Origin: Ferrimonas marina
Lineage (GTDB): Bacteria > Pseudomonadota > Gammaproteobacteria > Enterobacterales > Shewanellaceae
Assembly (NCBI RefSeq): GCF_900129905.1
Contig: NZ_FQXG01000005.1
Coordinates: 62,001 to 126,000, forward strand
Length of the DNA stretch: 64,000 nt
Direction of reading: 5' to 3'
Both the position numbers and the translations under genes were made by a program. The notes beneath the pieces are model-generated. The model did no database searches. It was not told the origin of the DNA and saw only the letters and a list, made by a program, of their open reading frames with translations. This document shows, piece after piece, positions 35,671 to 44,885 of the stretch; position 1 is the stretch's first letter, and each line of letters begins with the position of its first letter.

Positions 35671-35788
35671 GCGCCACTGGATTGATCCAAAACAAGTTAT
35701 CCTCGGATAGCCAAAGCAGGCTCGGTGTCGCCGTGGCACCGCGCCTCAGTTGAGATAAGCTGGGTAGGACAGAGAAAGGAGTCCGCCC

Positions 35789-37261
35789 ATGGGTCAAACG
35801 GTCACTGAGCAGCACTTTTCCCAACAGGATCACCACCGCTTCGAGCGGCAACTCACCGAGGATCTGGACTGCCTGGCGCAGCTGCTGACGGATCCCGACT
35901 GGGGCCGGGGCGAACGCACCCTGGGCGCCGAACTGGAGCTCTATCTGCTGGATCAGGAGCAAGGGCCCTGGATGGCCAACCAGCAGCTGCTCAAGGCGGC
36001 TGCCGATCCCCACCTGACCCCAGAGCTCAACCGCTTCAACCTGGAGTACAACTGCCCCTACACCCAGTGCCAGGGCAGCCCGTTCAGCCAGCTTGGTGGC
36101 CAGATGACGCGCCAGCTGAGCCAACTCCAGCACCTGGCCAGTGAGATGGGCGGCCAGGTCACCGCCATCGGTATCCTGCCCACCCTCAAATCGGCCCACT
36201 TCGGCCTCTCCTCGATGACCGATGAGCCCCGCTACCACCAGCTGACCCGGGCGCTGAAGCAGCGCCGGGATGGCCCGTTCCAGATCTGCATCAATGGACC
36301 GGACCGACTGATGATGAGCGCCGACGACCTGACCCTGGAGGGGGCCAACACCTCGTTCCAGCTGCACCTTAGAGTCGATCCGGCGGAGTTTGCCGACTGG
36401 TTCAACGCCATCCAGCTGGCCACCCCCTTCGTCATGGCCCTGTCCGGCAACGCACCGCTGTTTCTCGGTCGGCGGCTGTGGCAGGAGACCCGCATCGCCC
36501 TGTTCAAGCAGTCCATCGACTGCCGCAACCTGTGTGATACCCCCTGGGATCCCCCTGCCCGGGTCTCGTTCGGCAAGGGCTATGTCCGCCACAGCGCCAT
36601 CGAGCTGTTTCGCCAGGGCACCAGCCTGTTCCCGGTGATCCTGCCGGATTGGCACCGGGTCGAGGACAAACCCGGTGAAGGCCCGGCACTGCACGCCCTG
36701 CGTCTGCATCAGGGCACCATCTGGAGCTGGAACCGTCCGGTTTATGACCCCGCCGGCGGCGGTCACCTGCGCATCGAGATGCGCACCCTGCCCGCCGGCC
36801 CCACCATCGACGACATGATGGCCAACGCCGCCCTGCTGCTGGGCCTGGCGCAAAGCTTCCGGGCCCAGATAGATAGCCTGATTGACCGCCTGCCGTTCGA
36901 CTTTGCCGAGTACAACTTTTACCGCGCCGCCCAATCCGGGCTGGAGGCCAAGCTGCTATGGCCAGGACAACGCCTGCTGCTGCAGGAGCAGCCGGTAGTA
37001 CCGCTGCTGGAGGCCATGCTGCCCCAGGCCCAAACTGGACTGGAGCAGCTGGGCATCGACTCGGACGAGGCGGCACGACTGATGACACTGCTGGCAGAGC
37101 GCCTGGCCCGGGGCCAGACCGGGGCCCAGTGGCAACTGCGTGCCCTGGCCAAGCTGGAGCAACAGCACGACCACGACACCGCACTGCGGCGCATGGTCCA
37201 GCACTACTGCGAACTGAGTCGTTCAGGCCAGCCGGTGGCCCAATGGGAGTTGCCCGCATGA
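35789..37261 (+). CDS. GCS2-type glutamate-cysteine/carboxylate-amine ligase
   Basis: 490 residues. The ATP-grasp-like GCS2 fold is suggested by GAELELYLLD near residue 46, FNLEYNCPY, LEGANTSFQLHLR, MALSGNAPLFLG and the Glu/Arg of GGHLRIEMRTLPAGPT. It is distinct from GshA and close to the YbdK/EgtA-like group, so it probably joins an amino group to a glutamate-type carboxylate; the true substrates are unknown. A strong AAAGGAG precedes the start. Its stop overlaps the start of the deacylase gene (ATGA), implying a shared pathway. Confidence 0.75.
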   Translation: MGQTVTEQHFSQQDHHRFERQLTEDLDCLAQLLTDPDWGRGERTLGAELELYLLDQEQGPWMANQQLLKAAADPHLTPELNRFNLEYNCPYTQCQGSPFSQLGGQMTRQLSQLQHLASEMGGQVTAIGILPTLKSAHFGLSSMTDEPRYHQLTRALKQRRDGPFQICINGPDRLMMSADDLTLEGANTSFQLHLRVDPAEFADWFNAIQLATPFVMALSGNAPLFLGRRLWQETRIALFKQSIDCRNLCDTPWDPPARVSFGKGYVRHSAIELFRQGTSLFPVILPDWHRVEDKPGEGPALHALRLHQGTIWSWNRPVYDPAGGGHLRIEMRTLPAGPTIDDMMANAALLLGLAQSFRAQIDSLIDRLPFDFAEYNFYRAAQSGLEAKLLWPGQRLLLQEQPVVPLLEAMLPQAQTGLEQLGIDSDEAARLMTLLAERLARGQTGAQWQLRALAKLEQQHDHDTALRRMVQHYCELSRSGQPVAQWELPA

Positions 37262-38298
37262 TGCGGATGGACCGGCTCCACCCCCATCCCCTGCCCTCGC
37301 CAAGGCAACTGGAACAGGGGATGCTGCACTGGCTTCATAGCCTGCCGGGCCCGGTTTGGCTGACCCTGCCCGGCAGCACCGACAAACCTGCCCGGGTGGT
37401 GGTTACCCTGCTTCATGGCAACGAGCCCTCGGGGTTGAAAGGGCTGTGGCGTTGGTGGCACGAGTCGCCCCGACCAGCGCAAACCTGCCACTTTGCCATC
37501 ATCAATGTCGAGGCGGCCCTGGCGGAGGGCGGCTTTGTCCACCGCTACCTGCCCGGCCAGTGGGACCTTAACCGCGGCTTTGGTGAGCACGGAGACCTGG
37601 CCCACCAACGGTTGGCGCGGGATCTGCTTCAACATATCCAGGCGGCCAGGCCGGAGGCGGTGGTGGATCTGCACAACACCTCAGGCAGCGGCCCCAGCTT
37701 CGCCGTGGCAACTGAAAACTGGGCCCAACACCGGGCCCTGGCTGGCCTGTTCACCGAACGGCTGCTGATCACCGAAGTGCGCCTTGGCGCCCTGATGGAG
37801 ATGACCACCCGCCACAGTCCCATCATCACCATCGAGTGTGGCGGGGCGGTGGATCCCCAGTCAGACGAAGTGGCCTACCAGGGGCTGCGACGCTTTTTAG
37901 AGACAGAATCGGTACTGGAGGAGCAGCAGGGTGACTGGCAGCTAGACCTGCTGACCCGTCCCATCCGGGTGCGGCTCAATCACGGCAGCACCATCCATTA
38001 CGGCGAGACCCCCTGCGAGGAGGCCGACATCACCCTGCCGCCGGACATCGAGCGACTCAATTTCGGCTGGGTGCAGCCGGAGGAGCCGCTGGGCTGGCTC
38101 GGCAGCAAGGGACTGGATGCGTTGAATCTCAGCGATGGCGAACAGCAACTGGCCGCCAGCGAGCTGTTTGTTCAGCAGGACAACCGGCTTCACCTGGCCT
38201 GCGGCAGCAAGCTGTTTATGATCACCACCAACGCCCGCATCGCCGCCAGCGACTGCCTGTTCTACGCCGTCCGTAGCCCATCGGCCAGTGATGGATAG
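37258..38298 (+). CDS. Succinylglutamate desuccinylase/aspartoacylase-like zinc amidohydrolase
   Basis: 346 residues; ATG 37258 overlaps the ligase stop, with a second ATG three bases later. Zinc ligands of the AstE/AspA (M14-like) family: LLHGNEPSG (His and Glu) and the later His in VDLHNTSG; TIECGGAVD supplies the catalytic Glu region. It should hydrolyse an N-acyl amino acid or a small amide. Coupling to a carboxylate-amine ligase suggests one pathway of making and breaking an amide. The C-terminal ~120 residues form an extra beta domain. Confidence 0.8.
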   Translation: MMRMDRLHPHPLPSPRQLEQGMLHWLHSLPGPVWLTLPGSTDKPARVVVTLLHGNEPSGLKGLWRWWHESPRPAQTCHFAIINVEAALAEGGFVHRYLPGQWDLNRGFGEHGDLAHQRLARDLLQHIQAARPEAVVDLHNTSGSGPSFAVATENWAQHRALAGLFTERLLITEVRLGALMEMTTRHSPIITIECGGAVDPQSDEVAYQGLRRFLETESVLEEQQGDWQLDLLTRPIRVRLNHGSTIHYGETPCEEADITLPPDIERLNFGWVQPEEPLGWLGSKGLDALNLSDGEQQLAASELFVQQDNRLHLACGSKLFMITTNARIAASDCLFYAVRSPSASDG

Positions 38299-38380
38299 AT
38301 AACGAATCGGTCACAAGAACCCTTCCGCTGGCGTGATACACTCCCCGTGGCCAGACGTTTCTAGCCGAAGGAGACACGGC

Positions 38381-39034
38381 ATGAAAACCCGGGATCGCAT
38401 CTTACTGACTGCATTAGAGGCGTTCAGCGCCCGCGGCGTGGCTGGTGTATCGACCAACCAGATCGCCGATGAGATGGAGATCAGTCCAGGCAACCTGCAC
38501 TACCACTTCAACAGCAAGGCGGAGCTGATCAAGGCGCTGTACCTGTGCTTCAACCAGGACATCCTCAGCTACACCCGTACCAGCGAGCGGCCGGTCCGCA
38601 CGCCCCAGGAGCTTTGGCTGCTGCTGGCACTGAGTTTCCAGCTGCTGGCCAAATACCGCTTCGTATTTCGTGACGCCAGCTACGTACTGAACCGCTACCC
38701 GGAGCTGCGCCGCCCCTTTGCCACCTTGTTGCGGCAAACCCGCGAGAGCAGCCAGCGCTTCTGTCGCGGACTGGTGGCCAGCGGCATCCTCGACGCCGAC
38801 AGTGACACCCAGGAGGCGCTGGCCCAGGGACTGCACCTGCAGATCACCCAATGGGTGGGCTACGCTGATCTGCTGCAACTGGGCCGGGTGACCCACCAGG
38901 ATGAGCAAGACCCCTTCGCCCTGGTGGAGGGGATCAACCAGGTACTGCACCGGTTGCACCCCTACCTGCGCCCGGAGGTGCGGGAGGCGTTTACCAAACC
39001 AGTCCCCGCCGAGGTCATCAAAGAAGCGATATAA
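38381..39034 (+). CDS. TetR-family transcriptional regulator
   Basis: 217 residues from ATG 38381 (AAGGAG ahead). The N-terminal HTH is clear: TALEAFSARGVAGVSTNQIA, then MEISPGNLHYHFNSKAELI, with the TetR recognition helix. The C-terminal ligand domain has no obvious specificity. It lies between the ligase/deacylase pair and the phasin-like gene and could control either; the recognition pattern GNLHYHF is common in regulators of polyhydroxyalkanoate and fatty-acid genes (inference). Confidence 0.88.
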   Translation: MKTRDRILLTALEAFSARGVAGVSTNQIADEMEISPGNLHYHFNSKAELIKALYLCFNQDILSYTRTSERPVRTPQELWLLLALSFQLLAKYRFVFRDASYVLNRYPELRRPFATLLRQTRESSQRFCRGLVASGILDADSDTQEALAQGLHLQITQWVGYADLLQLGRVTHQDEQDPFALVEGINQVLHRLHPYLRPEVREAFTKPVPAEVIKEAI

Positions 39035-39151
39035 ACCATAATCGAATTGAAATGGAGTTGTGTCTGCTCGCCCCGTAGCATGAATCAGGTGGGCGCTTGG
39101 CACGGATGGCTTGGCCCCACGTAGACCACAGCAACGACAAAGGAATCTGCC

Positions 39152-39976
39152 ATGGCGCCATCTCTGTTCAAACCGGAGGAGCTCTCCTCCATTGGTCAGC
39201 AACTGCTGCTGTCCAACCAGACCATGATCCAAACCTTGCTGGCCGCCAGCCAGCAGTGGCTAAGCCACAGCATCGAGTACCACCGCGCCTCCATCGAGAT
39301 GGGGGTGACTATGCTGACCCAGGCTCAGGCCCAGCAGGCCGAGCTGAACCAGCATTGGCAAGCGGTGTGGCAGGCGAATTACGAGGAGGGCCAGCAGTTT
39401 TGGCAGCAGTGGTTTGAACACAGTGGCGCCCCGGTGACGGAGGCGGTTCCCCAGCCAACGAGCCTCGCCAGCGCCCAGCCTCAACCCGCCTCCGCAGAAA
39501 CCACCCCGCCTCCATCAAAGCCCCGCACAGCCACTCGCAAAGTCACCCGCAAAACCACCACGGCAAAACCCCGCAAGCCCCAGCCCGCCGCCAAGGCTGC
39601 CCCGGCAAAGCCAACAGCGAGCAAGACCTCAAAGACTAAGAGCACGACGGCAAAAGCCGCCGCAGCTCAGACAGCCCCAACCAAGCCCAGCGTCGCCAAG
39701 ACTGCCGCAGCTCAGGCAGCCCCAGCCAAGCCGGCAGCCGCTAAAGTCACCGCGACAAGCAAACCCGCCAAGACGGCGGCCAGCAAGGCCAATGGCGCTA
39801 AGGTGGCTCCCACCAAAGCCACCGCGGCAAGTGCCAGCAGCGCCAAGGGCGTGGAAGCAAAACCCGGCAAGGCCACAGCGGCGAAAGCCCGTGCTGCCAA
39901 GCCCGCCTCAAGCAAGCCCGCGAAGGCGTCGCCGGCAAAAACCGCGGCTGCAAAGCCCAGCGGCGAAGGCCAGTAA
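39152..39976 (+). CDS. Phasin-like protein with histone-H1-like Ala/Lys/Pro tail
   Basis: 274 residues. The first ~95 are an amphipathic phasin-type helix bundle (LLLSNQTMIQTLLAASQQWL, WQAVWQANYEEGQQFW). Residues ~125-274 are a low-complexity tail of Ala, Lys, Pro and Thr with KTA/AKP/AKA repeats, like AlgP and PhaF. PhaF-type proteins bind PHA granules via the phasin part and DNA via the tail, linking granules to the nucleoid. No phaC synthase is in the window. The start at 39152 is preceded by AAAGGA. Confidence 0.78.
   Translation: MAPSLFKPEELSSIGQQLLLSNQTMIQTLLAASQQWLSHSIEYHRASIEMGVTMLTQAQAQQAELNQHWQAVWQANYEEGQQFWQQWFEHSGAPVTEAVPQPTSLASAQPQPASAETTPPPSKPRTATRKVTRKTTTAKPRKPQPAAKAAPAKPTASKTSKTKSTTAKAAAAQTAPTKPSVAKTAAAQAAPAKPAAAKVTATSKPAKTAASKANGAKVAPTKATAASASSAKGVEAKPGKATAAKARAAKPASSKPAKASPAKTAAAKPSGEGQ
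39520..39973 (+). repeat. Low-complexity KA/KP-rich coding repeat
   Basis: Degenerate GCC/AAG/CCC-rich codon repeats encode the H1-like tail of the phasin-like protein. The repeats are imperfect and stay in frame; length variation between strains is likely (inference). Confidence 0.6.
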
Positions 39977-39980
39977 CAAC

Positions 39981-40014
39981 ACGCCCCGCCGAGGCTCAAG
40001 CCTGGCGGGGCGTG
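39981..40014 (+). terminator. Terminator-like hairpin after the phasin gene
   Basis: ACGCCCCGCC ... GGCGGGGCGT with AGGCT/AGCCT nested inside; no long T run follows. Confidence 0.65.
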
Positions 40015-40222
40015 CATCGCGCTAAATTGACGGCGTAGGGTTCCCCCTGTTGGGCAGCTCTGATTCTCTGGTGTTGATCCTCACCTGGCGAACCCAACCG
40101 GAACCCCACGCCGGATCAAAAGGATAGACCCTTTCCGTCGCCATTGCCCAAGTCACATCCCCATCCTAAGTTCAGTAACTTCGTCTACACCTGTAAGACG
40201 CGATCAGGATGCGAGGTGTGGA

Positions 40223-40684
40223 ATGAAAGGCAAAGAGCGCAAGAAGGTATTGAACCTGCTCAACGAGATCATGGAGAGGGAGCTGGCCGGCGTCGTGCGG
40301 TACAGCCACTACTCGCTGATGGTGTTCGGCTACGGCCGCATCCCAATCGTCTCCTGGCTCAAGGGCAACGCCAGCGAGAGCCTGGCCCACGCCCAGCGCG
40401 CCGGTGAGTTTGTCACCATGCTGGGCGGCCACCCCTCGCTGGGGATAGGCCCGCTGCTGGAGTCCAAACAGCACGACATTGGCGACATCCTGCGGGAAAG
40501 CCTGGCCCACGAAAAGAGCGTGGTGCAGCTGTATTACAACCTACTGACCCTGGTGGAGGGGAAGTCCGTGGTACTGGAGGAGTACGCCCGGGAGATGATA
40601 GTGCAGGAGACCCTGCATGAGGACGAAGTCGACAAAATGCTCCGTCGGCCTGGCGATATTGAGGCGTTCGATTCGGATCATTGA
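40223..40684 (+). CDS. Ferritin-like/bacterioferritin-type di-iron protein
   Basis: 153 residues forming four helices. Candidate di-iron ligands are Glu in RELAGVVRYSHYSL, Glu/His in ESLAHAQRAGEF, Glu in ESLAHEKSVVQLYY and Glu/His in QETLHEDEVDKML, the bacterioferritin/rubrerythrin-like spacing. It probably stores or detoxifies iron in the cytoplasm; whether it binds haem is uncertain. Its 3' end overlaps the convergent small gene by seven bases. Confidence 0.8.
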   Translation: MKGKERKKVLNLLNEIMERELAGVVRYSHYSLMVFGYGRIPIVSWLKGNASESLAHAQRAGEFVTMLGGHPSLGIGPLLESKQHDIGDILRESLAHEKSVVQLYYNLLTLVEGKSVVLEEYAREMIVQETLHEDEVDKMLRRPGDIEAFDSDH

Positions 40685-40998
40685 TCCTGGCGCTGACGAA
40701 CCCGCTCTTTCTGCTTCTGCTGGGCCAGCCAGTGCCGCTGGAACGACCAGCGGCGGTCGGTGGGGATGGTGTCGTCACAGGGGTCACTCTGGTGCCAATC
40801 CCGTCGCCGTGGGGCGACTGAGCCTGCGGTCATTAGGTCAAGCAGGATCAGCGGCCAGAACAGCAGGCACAGGCTGGCGTATACCAGCCAAGTGGCTCTG
40901 CCGGTTGGCTGCACCTGGCCGAGCAGGTAGCCGCGCTTGAGTCTGGCCCAAAGCACCACCATTGCACCCAATGTCAGATAGCCCCAGATCACGGTCAT
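40678..40998 (-). CDS. Small membrane protein of unknown function
   Basis: 106 residues: two hydrophobic helices (MTVIWGYLTLGAMVVLW and WLVYASLCLLFWPLILLDLM), then a charged, Gln/Arg/Lys-rich C-terminal tail (HWLAQQKQKERVRQRQDQ). No family is recognised. It overlaps the ferritin-like gene tail-to-tail. Confidence 0.6.
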   Translation of the reverse strand: MTVIWGYLTLGAMVVLWARLKRGYLLGQVQPTGRATWLVYASLCLLFWPLILLDLMTAGSVAPRRRDWHQSDPCDDTIPTDRRWSFQRHWLAQQKQKERVRQRQDQ

Positions 40999-41138
40999 CC
41001 TTCCGCTCCCCTGAAGTGGCTTGGCTCCTGCCTAAGCCTGTGTATTTTCTATTCTACTCATTTCGAGTAAACGCTTTTGCCGTAGCAAACACAAGCAAAA
41101 CCGTACCTCCTCTCTACGCTGCCTCACCGAAGAGGCGA

Positions 41139-43370
41139 TCAGAACGGCTTGCCAAAGAAGAAATAGATGCTGCGGTTGCCGTCGTCGGTTTGGCCATAGG
41201 CAAAGGCCGCTGGCCCCCAACGGGTATCGGTACTGACAAAGGCGCTGCCGGCGTAGATCAGGTCATCCAGGGCCATGTCGTCCTTGCTGTCCCAGATATT
41301 GCCCGCCTCCGCGGAGGCACCAATGGAAACCGGCAGGGTGATGCCAAAGGGGGCATTGCTCAGGTCATAGCGGTAGATCAGGGTGCCCAGCCCCTTGTGA
41401 TTGCCAAACAGGGCATCCTTGTAATAGCCGGACAGGTTAAGGAAGCCACCGATGGAGGTCAGCCGCGACAGCTGCAGCGAGTTTTGGTCCAGACTCTCCA
41501 CCTCCACCTTGCCGGACACGGTGTGGGCACCCAAGCTGTAGGCACCACGCCAGCGTGCCTGGTAGGCCCACAACGACTGGTGCTCGGACCCGTCGATGCC
41601 GGAGGGCGGCAGGAAACGGGTATAGCTGTCCAGGTAGGCGGCACTTAACCGCCACTCCATCCCTCGGGTCGGGAACACACCATTATCCAGGGTATCGTAG
41701 CCCACCAGCAGCTCCGGCCCTTTGTAGTGGTAGTAGGCCAGCTTGGAGCTGTTGCCGGAGGGGATGGAGTCCAGCTCACCATCCTCGTAGCGATACAGCA
41801 GCTCCACTTGGGCGGCGCGGCCAAGATGCAGGCCCAGGCCGGCATAGAGATCGTGGCTGCTCTGGCGCAGGCTCTGGATCAGGTTGGCCTCGGTCTCCAG
41901 CACGTTCCAGCGCTGATTGATGTACTGGTAGCCCACCCGGCTAAACAGCATCTCGTTACGCCCCAGTGGCTGGTACAGCTCAGTGGCGAAGCGTTTGTTG
42001 GTCCCCAGGTTCAGCTCCGTGCGCCACTGGGTACGCAGGTCGAACAGGTTGTAGGCGCTGTACGCCACGTCGATGCCAAAATCCAGCTCCTCCTCGAAGT
42101 TGTCTTCGAAGCGCAGACCCAGGTCAAACACGTTGGGGCCCCAGTCCTTGTTGCGGGCACTGATCACCAGGGTGGCTTCATCGCCATGACGATCGATGCG
42201 CGCATCCACCCGCTCAAACTGGTTGAGGGCATAGACCCGGCTGATCGCCTCCTCCAGGGTGGCGCTGTCCAGCGCCGTGCCCAGCGGCAGATCCAATGCC
42301 TCCAGGATCACCGTGGGATCCACCCAGGAGGCGTTCTCCAGATCCACCGCGGTGATCACCGGCGCCTGATCAAACAGCGCCTCCCGCTTCTCGGTCTTTT
42401 CTGCCTGGTAACGCTGATAGGCGGCGGGGCTGACCTGGTAGGGCAGCAGCTGCGCCAGCATCTCCTGGGCAGCGTGCTCACCGCGCTGGATCATCAAAGG
42501 CATCTTGTCGAAATCGCTGGTGCCGACATCCCCAATGTCCGGCACGATCAAAAGATCCTTCTCCGACATCAGCGCCACCTGCTGATCCCGGGTCAGGTTG
42601 GTGAGGTAGCCCGACAGCTGGCTGAGCACATCGATCACCGAGTTGAGCTCATCCCGGCTGTGCAGCGGCGAGCCGATGTCCACGGCGATCACCACATCGG
42701 CGCCCATCGCCTTGACCACGTCCACCGGCAGGTTGTTGACCAAGCCACCGTCCACCAGCAGCTTATCCTCGTACTGGATCGGCGCCAGCGCGCCGGGCAC
42801 CGTCATACTGGCCTGCATGGCGATCGCCAGGCTGCCCTGGTCAAATACCATGGCGGAGCGGTCGGTGAGATCCGTCGCTACGGTGCGAAGCGGGATGGGC
42901 AGCTGATCGAAATCCTCCACCGTGGGCACCGGTCCCAGCGAGCGGCGGATCAGCGAGGACATGGTCTGGCCCTGCAAGGCGCCCTTGGGCAGGGTGAATT
43001 CGCCCTCGTTAAACCCCACCTTGGTCTCTATGGGGTAATGATCGTAAAACGCCTTATCCCGGTAGATCCGCTGCTCCCGGGGGACGTCATCGGAGAAGCC
43101 GGTGTTGAAGTCCATCGAGCCGATGATCGCTTCAATCTCATCGGCGCTGTAGCCGACGGCATAGAGGGTGGCGACATAGGCCCCCATGGAGGTGCCGGCC
43201 AGATAGTCCACCGGGATCTGGTTGCGCTCCAGGGTCCGAAGCACGCCAATGTGTGCTGCGCCCTTGGCACCGCCGCCGGAGAGCACCACCCCGATCTTGG
43301 GTCGCTCCGCCACCGCGGTCATGGACACCCCCACCAGCATCAGCGCCAGCCATCGCCATCCCTGCATCAT
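41139..43370 (-). CDS. Patatin-like phospholipase with POTRA and beta-barrel (PlpD-type, T5dSS)
   Basis: 743 residues. After a signal peptide come a patatin domain (~25-310) with oxyanion loop GGGAKGAAHIG, nucleophile GTSMG and DGGLVNN dyad partner; a POTRA-like segment (~340-405, VDARIDRHGDEATLVISARN); and a 16-strand-type barrel ending in FFFGKPF with C-terminal Phe. This is the type Vd autotransporter layout, in which the lipase is exported to the outer-membrane surface. In related proteins the lipase is released or displayed and cleaves phospholipids. It is divergent from the phosphatase gene. Confidence 0.93.
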   Translation of the reverse strand: MMQGWRWLALMLVGVSMTAVAERPKIGVVLSGGGAKGAAHIGVLRTLERNQIPVDYLAGTSMGAYVATLYAVGYSADEIEAIIGSMDFNTGFSDDVPREQRIYRDKAFYDHYPIETKVGFNEGEFTLPKGALQGQTMSSLIRRSLGPVPTVEDFDQLPIPLRTVATDLTDRSAMVFDQGSLAIAMQASMTVPGALAPIQYEDKLLVDGGLVNNLPVDVVKAMGADVVIAVDIGSPLHSRDELNSVIDVLSQLSGYLTNLTRDQQVALMSEKDLLIVPDIGDVGTSDFDKMPLMIQRGEHAAQEMLAQLLPYQVSPAAYQRYQAEKTEKREALFDQAPVITAVDLENASWVDPTVILEALDLPLGTALDSATLEEAISRVYALNQFERVDARIDRHGDEATLVISARNKDWGPNVFDLGLRFEDNFEEELDFGIDVAYSAYNLFDLRTQWRTELNLGTNKRFATELYQPLGRNEMLFSRVGYQYINQRWNVLETEANLIQSLRQSSHDLYAGLGLHLGRAAQVELLYRYEDGELDSIPSGNSSKLAYYHYKGPELLVGYDTLDNGVFPTRGMEWRLSAAYLDSYTRFLPPSGIDGSEHQSLWAYQARWRGAYSLGAHTVSGKVEVESLDQNSLQLSRLTSIGGFLNLSGYYKDALFGNHKGLGTLIYRYDLSNAPFGITLPVSIGASAEAGNIWDSKDDMALDDLIYAGSAFVSTDTRWGPAAFAYGQTDDGNRSIYFFFGKPF

Positions 43371-43560
43371 CTCGCTCCAAACTTGGTCTCACCTTCACAA
43401 TAAAATACGGTTTTATTTGGAGGTTTTGAATCTTGATGGGGTAGCTTATTCAGCTAAGGGCAATCCGCGCCGTGGCAGCGCCTGCGGCAATGGGCTAAAC
43501 CCACCACAACATCGGCAGCGTATCCCCGGTTCCAGCGGAGAAAGATCGAAGGAGAGAGTG

Positions 43561-44124
43561 ATGGCGAAAACAAAGAGATTGGCTCGGCAGATCCTGGCTG
43601 CAGGGCTGGGGCTGCTGGCCCTGCTTAGTGGTTCAGCCAGCGCCGCCGTGGACCCTGAAGCCCTGCCGGCACTCAAGGCGATGCGGGTCAACGACGCCCA
43701 GGTGGTCACCGCCGGCCTGCCGACCCCAGAGCAGTTCACCGCCCTCAAGGCCGCCGGTATCGAACTGGTGATCGATCTGATCCCGCCGGATCACCCCCAT
43801 GCTCCCACGCAGGAACCGGCCCAGGTGCGCGCCGCCGGCATGGTTTACGCCAACATCCCGGTGGACTGGCAGGCCCCCAGTTCGGATAACCTGGCCCGGT
43901 TTGCCGAGCTGATGCAGCAGTACCAGGGCAAGGGAGTCCTGGTGCACTGCATGGCCAACTACCGCGCCTCCGCCTTCTACTACCTCTACCAAAGTCAGCA
44001 GGGTCAGGGTGACATCGGCCTGCTGGAGCCCTGGGGCGATCTGGACCAGGCCTTTGCCGAGTATCCCCAGTGGCAGCGCTTTATCGAGCAGCATCGCACC
44101 ACGGCCGACTCGAACGCTCGATAA
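43561..44124 (+). CDS. Exported phosphatase-like protein with CX4R motif (DUF442/BLH-like)
   Basis: 187 residues with a signal peptide (cleavage near ASAAVDP). The active-site loop is VHCMANYRAS, Cys-X4-Arg, as in DUF442 (beta-lactamase-hydrolase-like) phosphatases, one residue shorter than the CX5R loop of classical tyrosine phosphatases. GLPTPEQFTALKAAGIELVIDL is the usual DUF442 opening. It likely acts in the periplasm; the substrate is unknown. GAAGGAGAG precedes ATG 43561. Confidence 0.78.
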   Translation: MAKTKRLARQILAAGLGLLALLSGSASAAVDPEALPALKAMRVNDAQVVTAGLPTPEQFTALKAAGIELVIDLIPPDHPHAPTQEPAQVRAAGMVYANIPVDWQAPSSDNLARFAELMQQYQGKGVLVHCMANYRASAFYYLYQSQQGQGDIGLLEPWGDLDQAFAEYPQWQRFIEQHRTTADSNAR

Positions 44125-44245
44125 GGCCCTAGCCGACGTATCCGCCGAAGATACGCCGAAGATACGCCGTTCAATACCCGCTTCACGCCATTGTTAGTCG
44201 CTTTTCGCTAGCCTGCTGCTTTGCATTGTTGATGACGAGGTGGGG

Positions 44246-44809
44246 ATGCGAGGGGTCGTTTGGGGTTGTCTTTTGCTGAGCAGTGCTGTGCTGGGGGCAG
44301 AGGTAGCACCGCCAAAGCAGGCGATCCACTGGGGCATCGGCAGCGGTGTGATTGAGCACACCAGCGAGTTCGACGGCGATACCAGCAGCTCTTTCAGTTT
44401 TCAGCTGGGCTACCGCCGTGAACTGGCCCGTCACCTGCACTGGGAGGCCCAGGCACTGTACCTGCAAGGCGGTGCCATTGATTGGATGTTCGACTGGTTG
44501 GTACCGGAGCGGGTGGAGCCCAGCTACGTGGGCGCAGGCACCGGGCTGATGCTGTACTGGCCCCATGATCACTTGGCCCAGCTGACCCTGCGCGGCGGTG
44601 TCCAGCTCGGTGAGCTGACCGAGAAGATCCGCTACCAGGGTGACACCCAGGAGACCAGCTCGAGCTGGCACGGAGGCTATTATGGCGCCGCCGGGATCCG
44701 TCTGGCACCAACGCGCAAGTTTAGCTTTGGCCTGGAATACCAGCACTACGCCCTCTCCTCCCGCTACGACGCCGAGGCCGTTATGCTCAACTTCAGCCAC
44801 CGCTGGTAA
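44246..44809 (+). CDS. Small outer-membrane beta-barrel protein
   Basis: 187 residues with a signal peptide (CLLLSSAVLGAEV). Alternating strands (FSFQLGYRRELARHLHWEAQ, YYGAAGIRLAP) and the terminal FSHRW are typical of eight-stranded OmpA/OmpW-sized barrels. ATG 44246 is preferred over a GTG two codons upstream that overlaps the GAGG site. Function unknown. Confidence 0.68.
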   Translation: MRGVVWGCLLLSSAVLGAEVAPPKQAIHWGIGSGVIEHTSEFDGDTSSSFSFQLGYRRELARHLHWEAQALYLQGGAIDWMFDWLVPERVEPSYVGAGTGLMLYWPHDHLAQLTLRGGVQLGELTEKIRYQGDTQETSSSWHGGYYGAAGIRLAPTRKFSFGLEYQHYALSSRYDAEAVMLNFSHRW

Positions 44810-44834
44810 GCACGAACAGGTAAGCCCAAACAAA

Positions 44835-44862
44835 AACGGCCCCGCGATTGCGGGGCCATTTG
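44835..44862. terminator. Bidirectional terminator between the barrel gene and gnd
   Basis: GGCCCCGC-GATT-GCGGGGCC stem between convergent genes, with A and T runs at its flanks. Confidence 0.85.
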
Positions 44863-44885
44863 GTAACGTGGCTTAACAGCGACGC

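Noticed and set aside
39520-39973. Repetitive region considered as CRISPR or minisatellite
   Set aside because: Repeats are imperfect, contiguous and in frame, encoding an Ala/Lys/Pro tail; no spacers.
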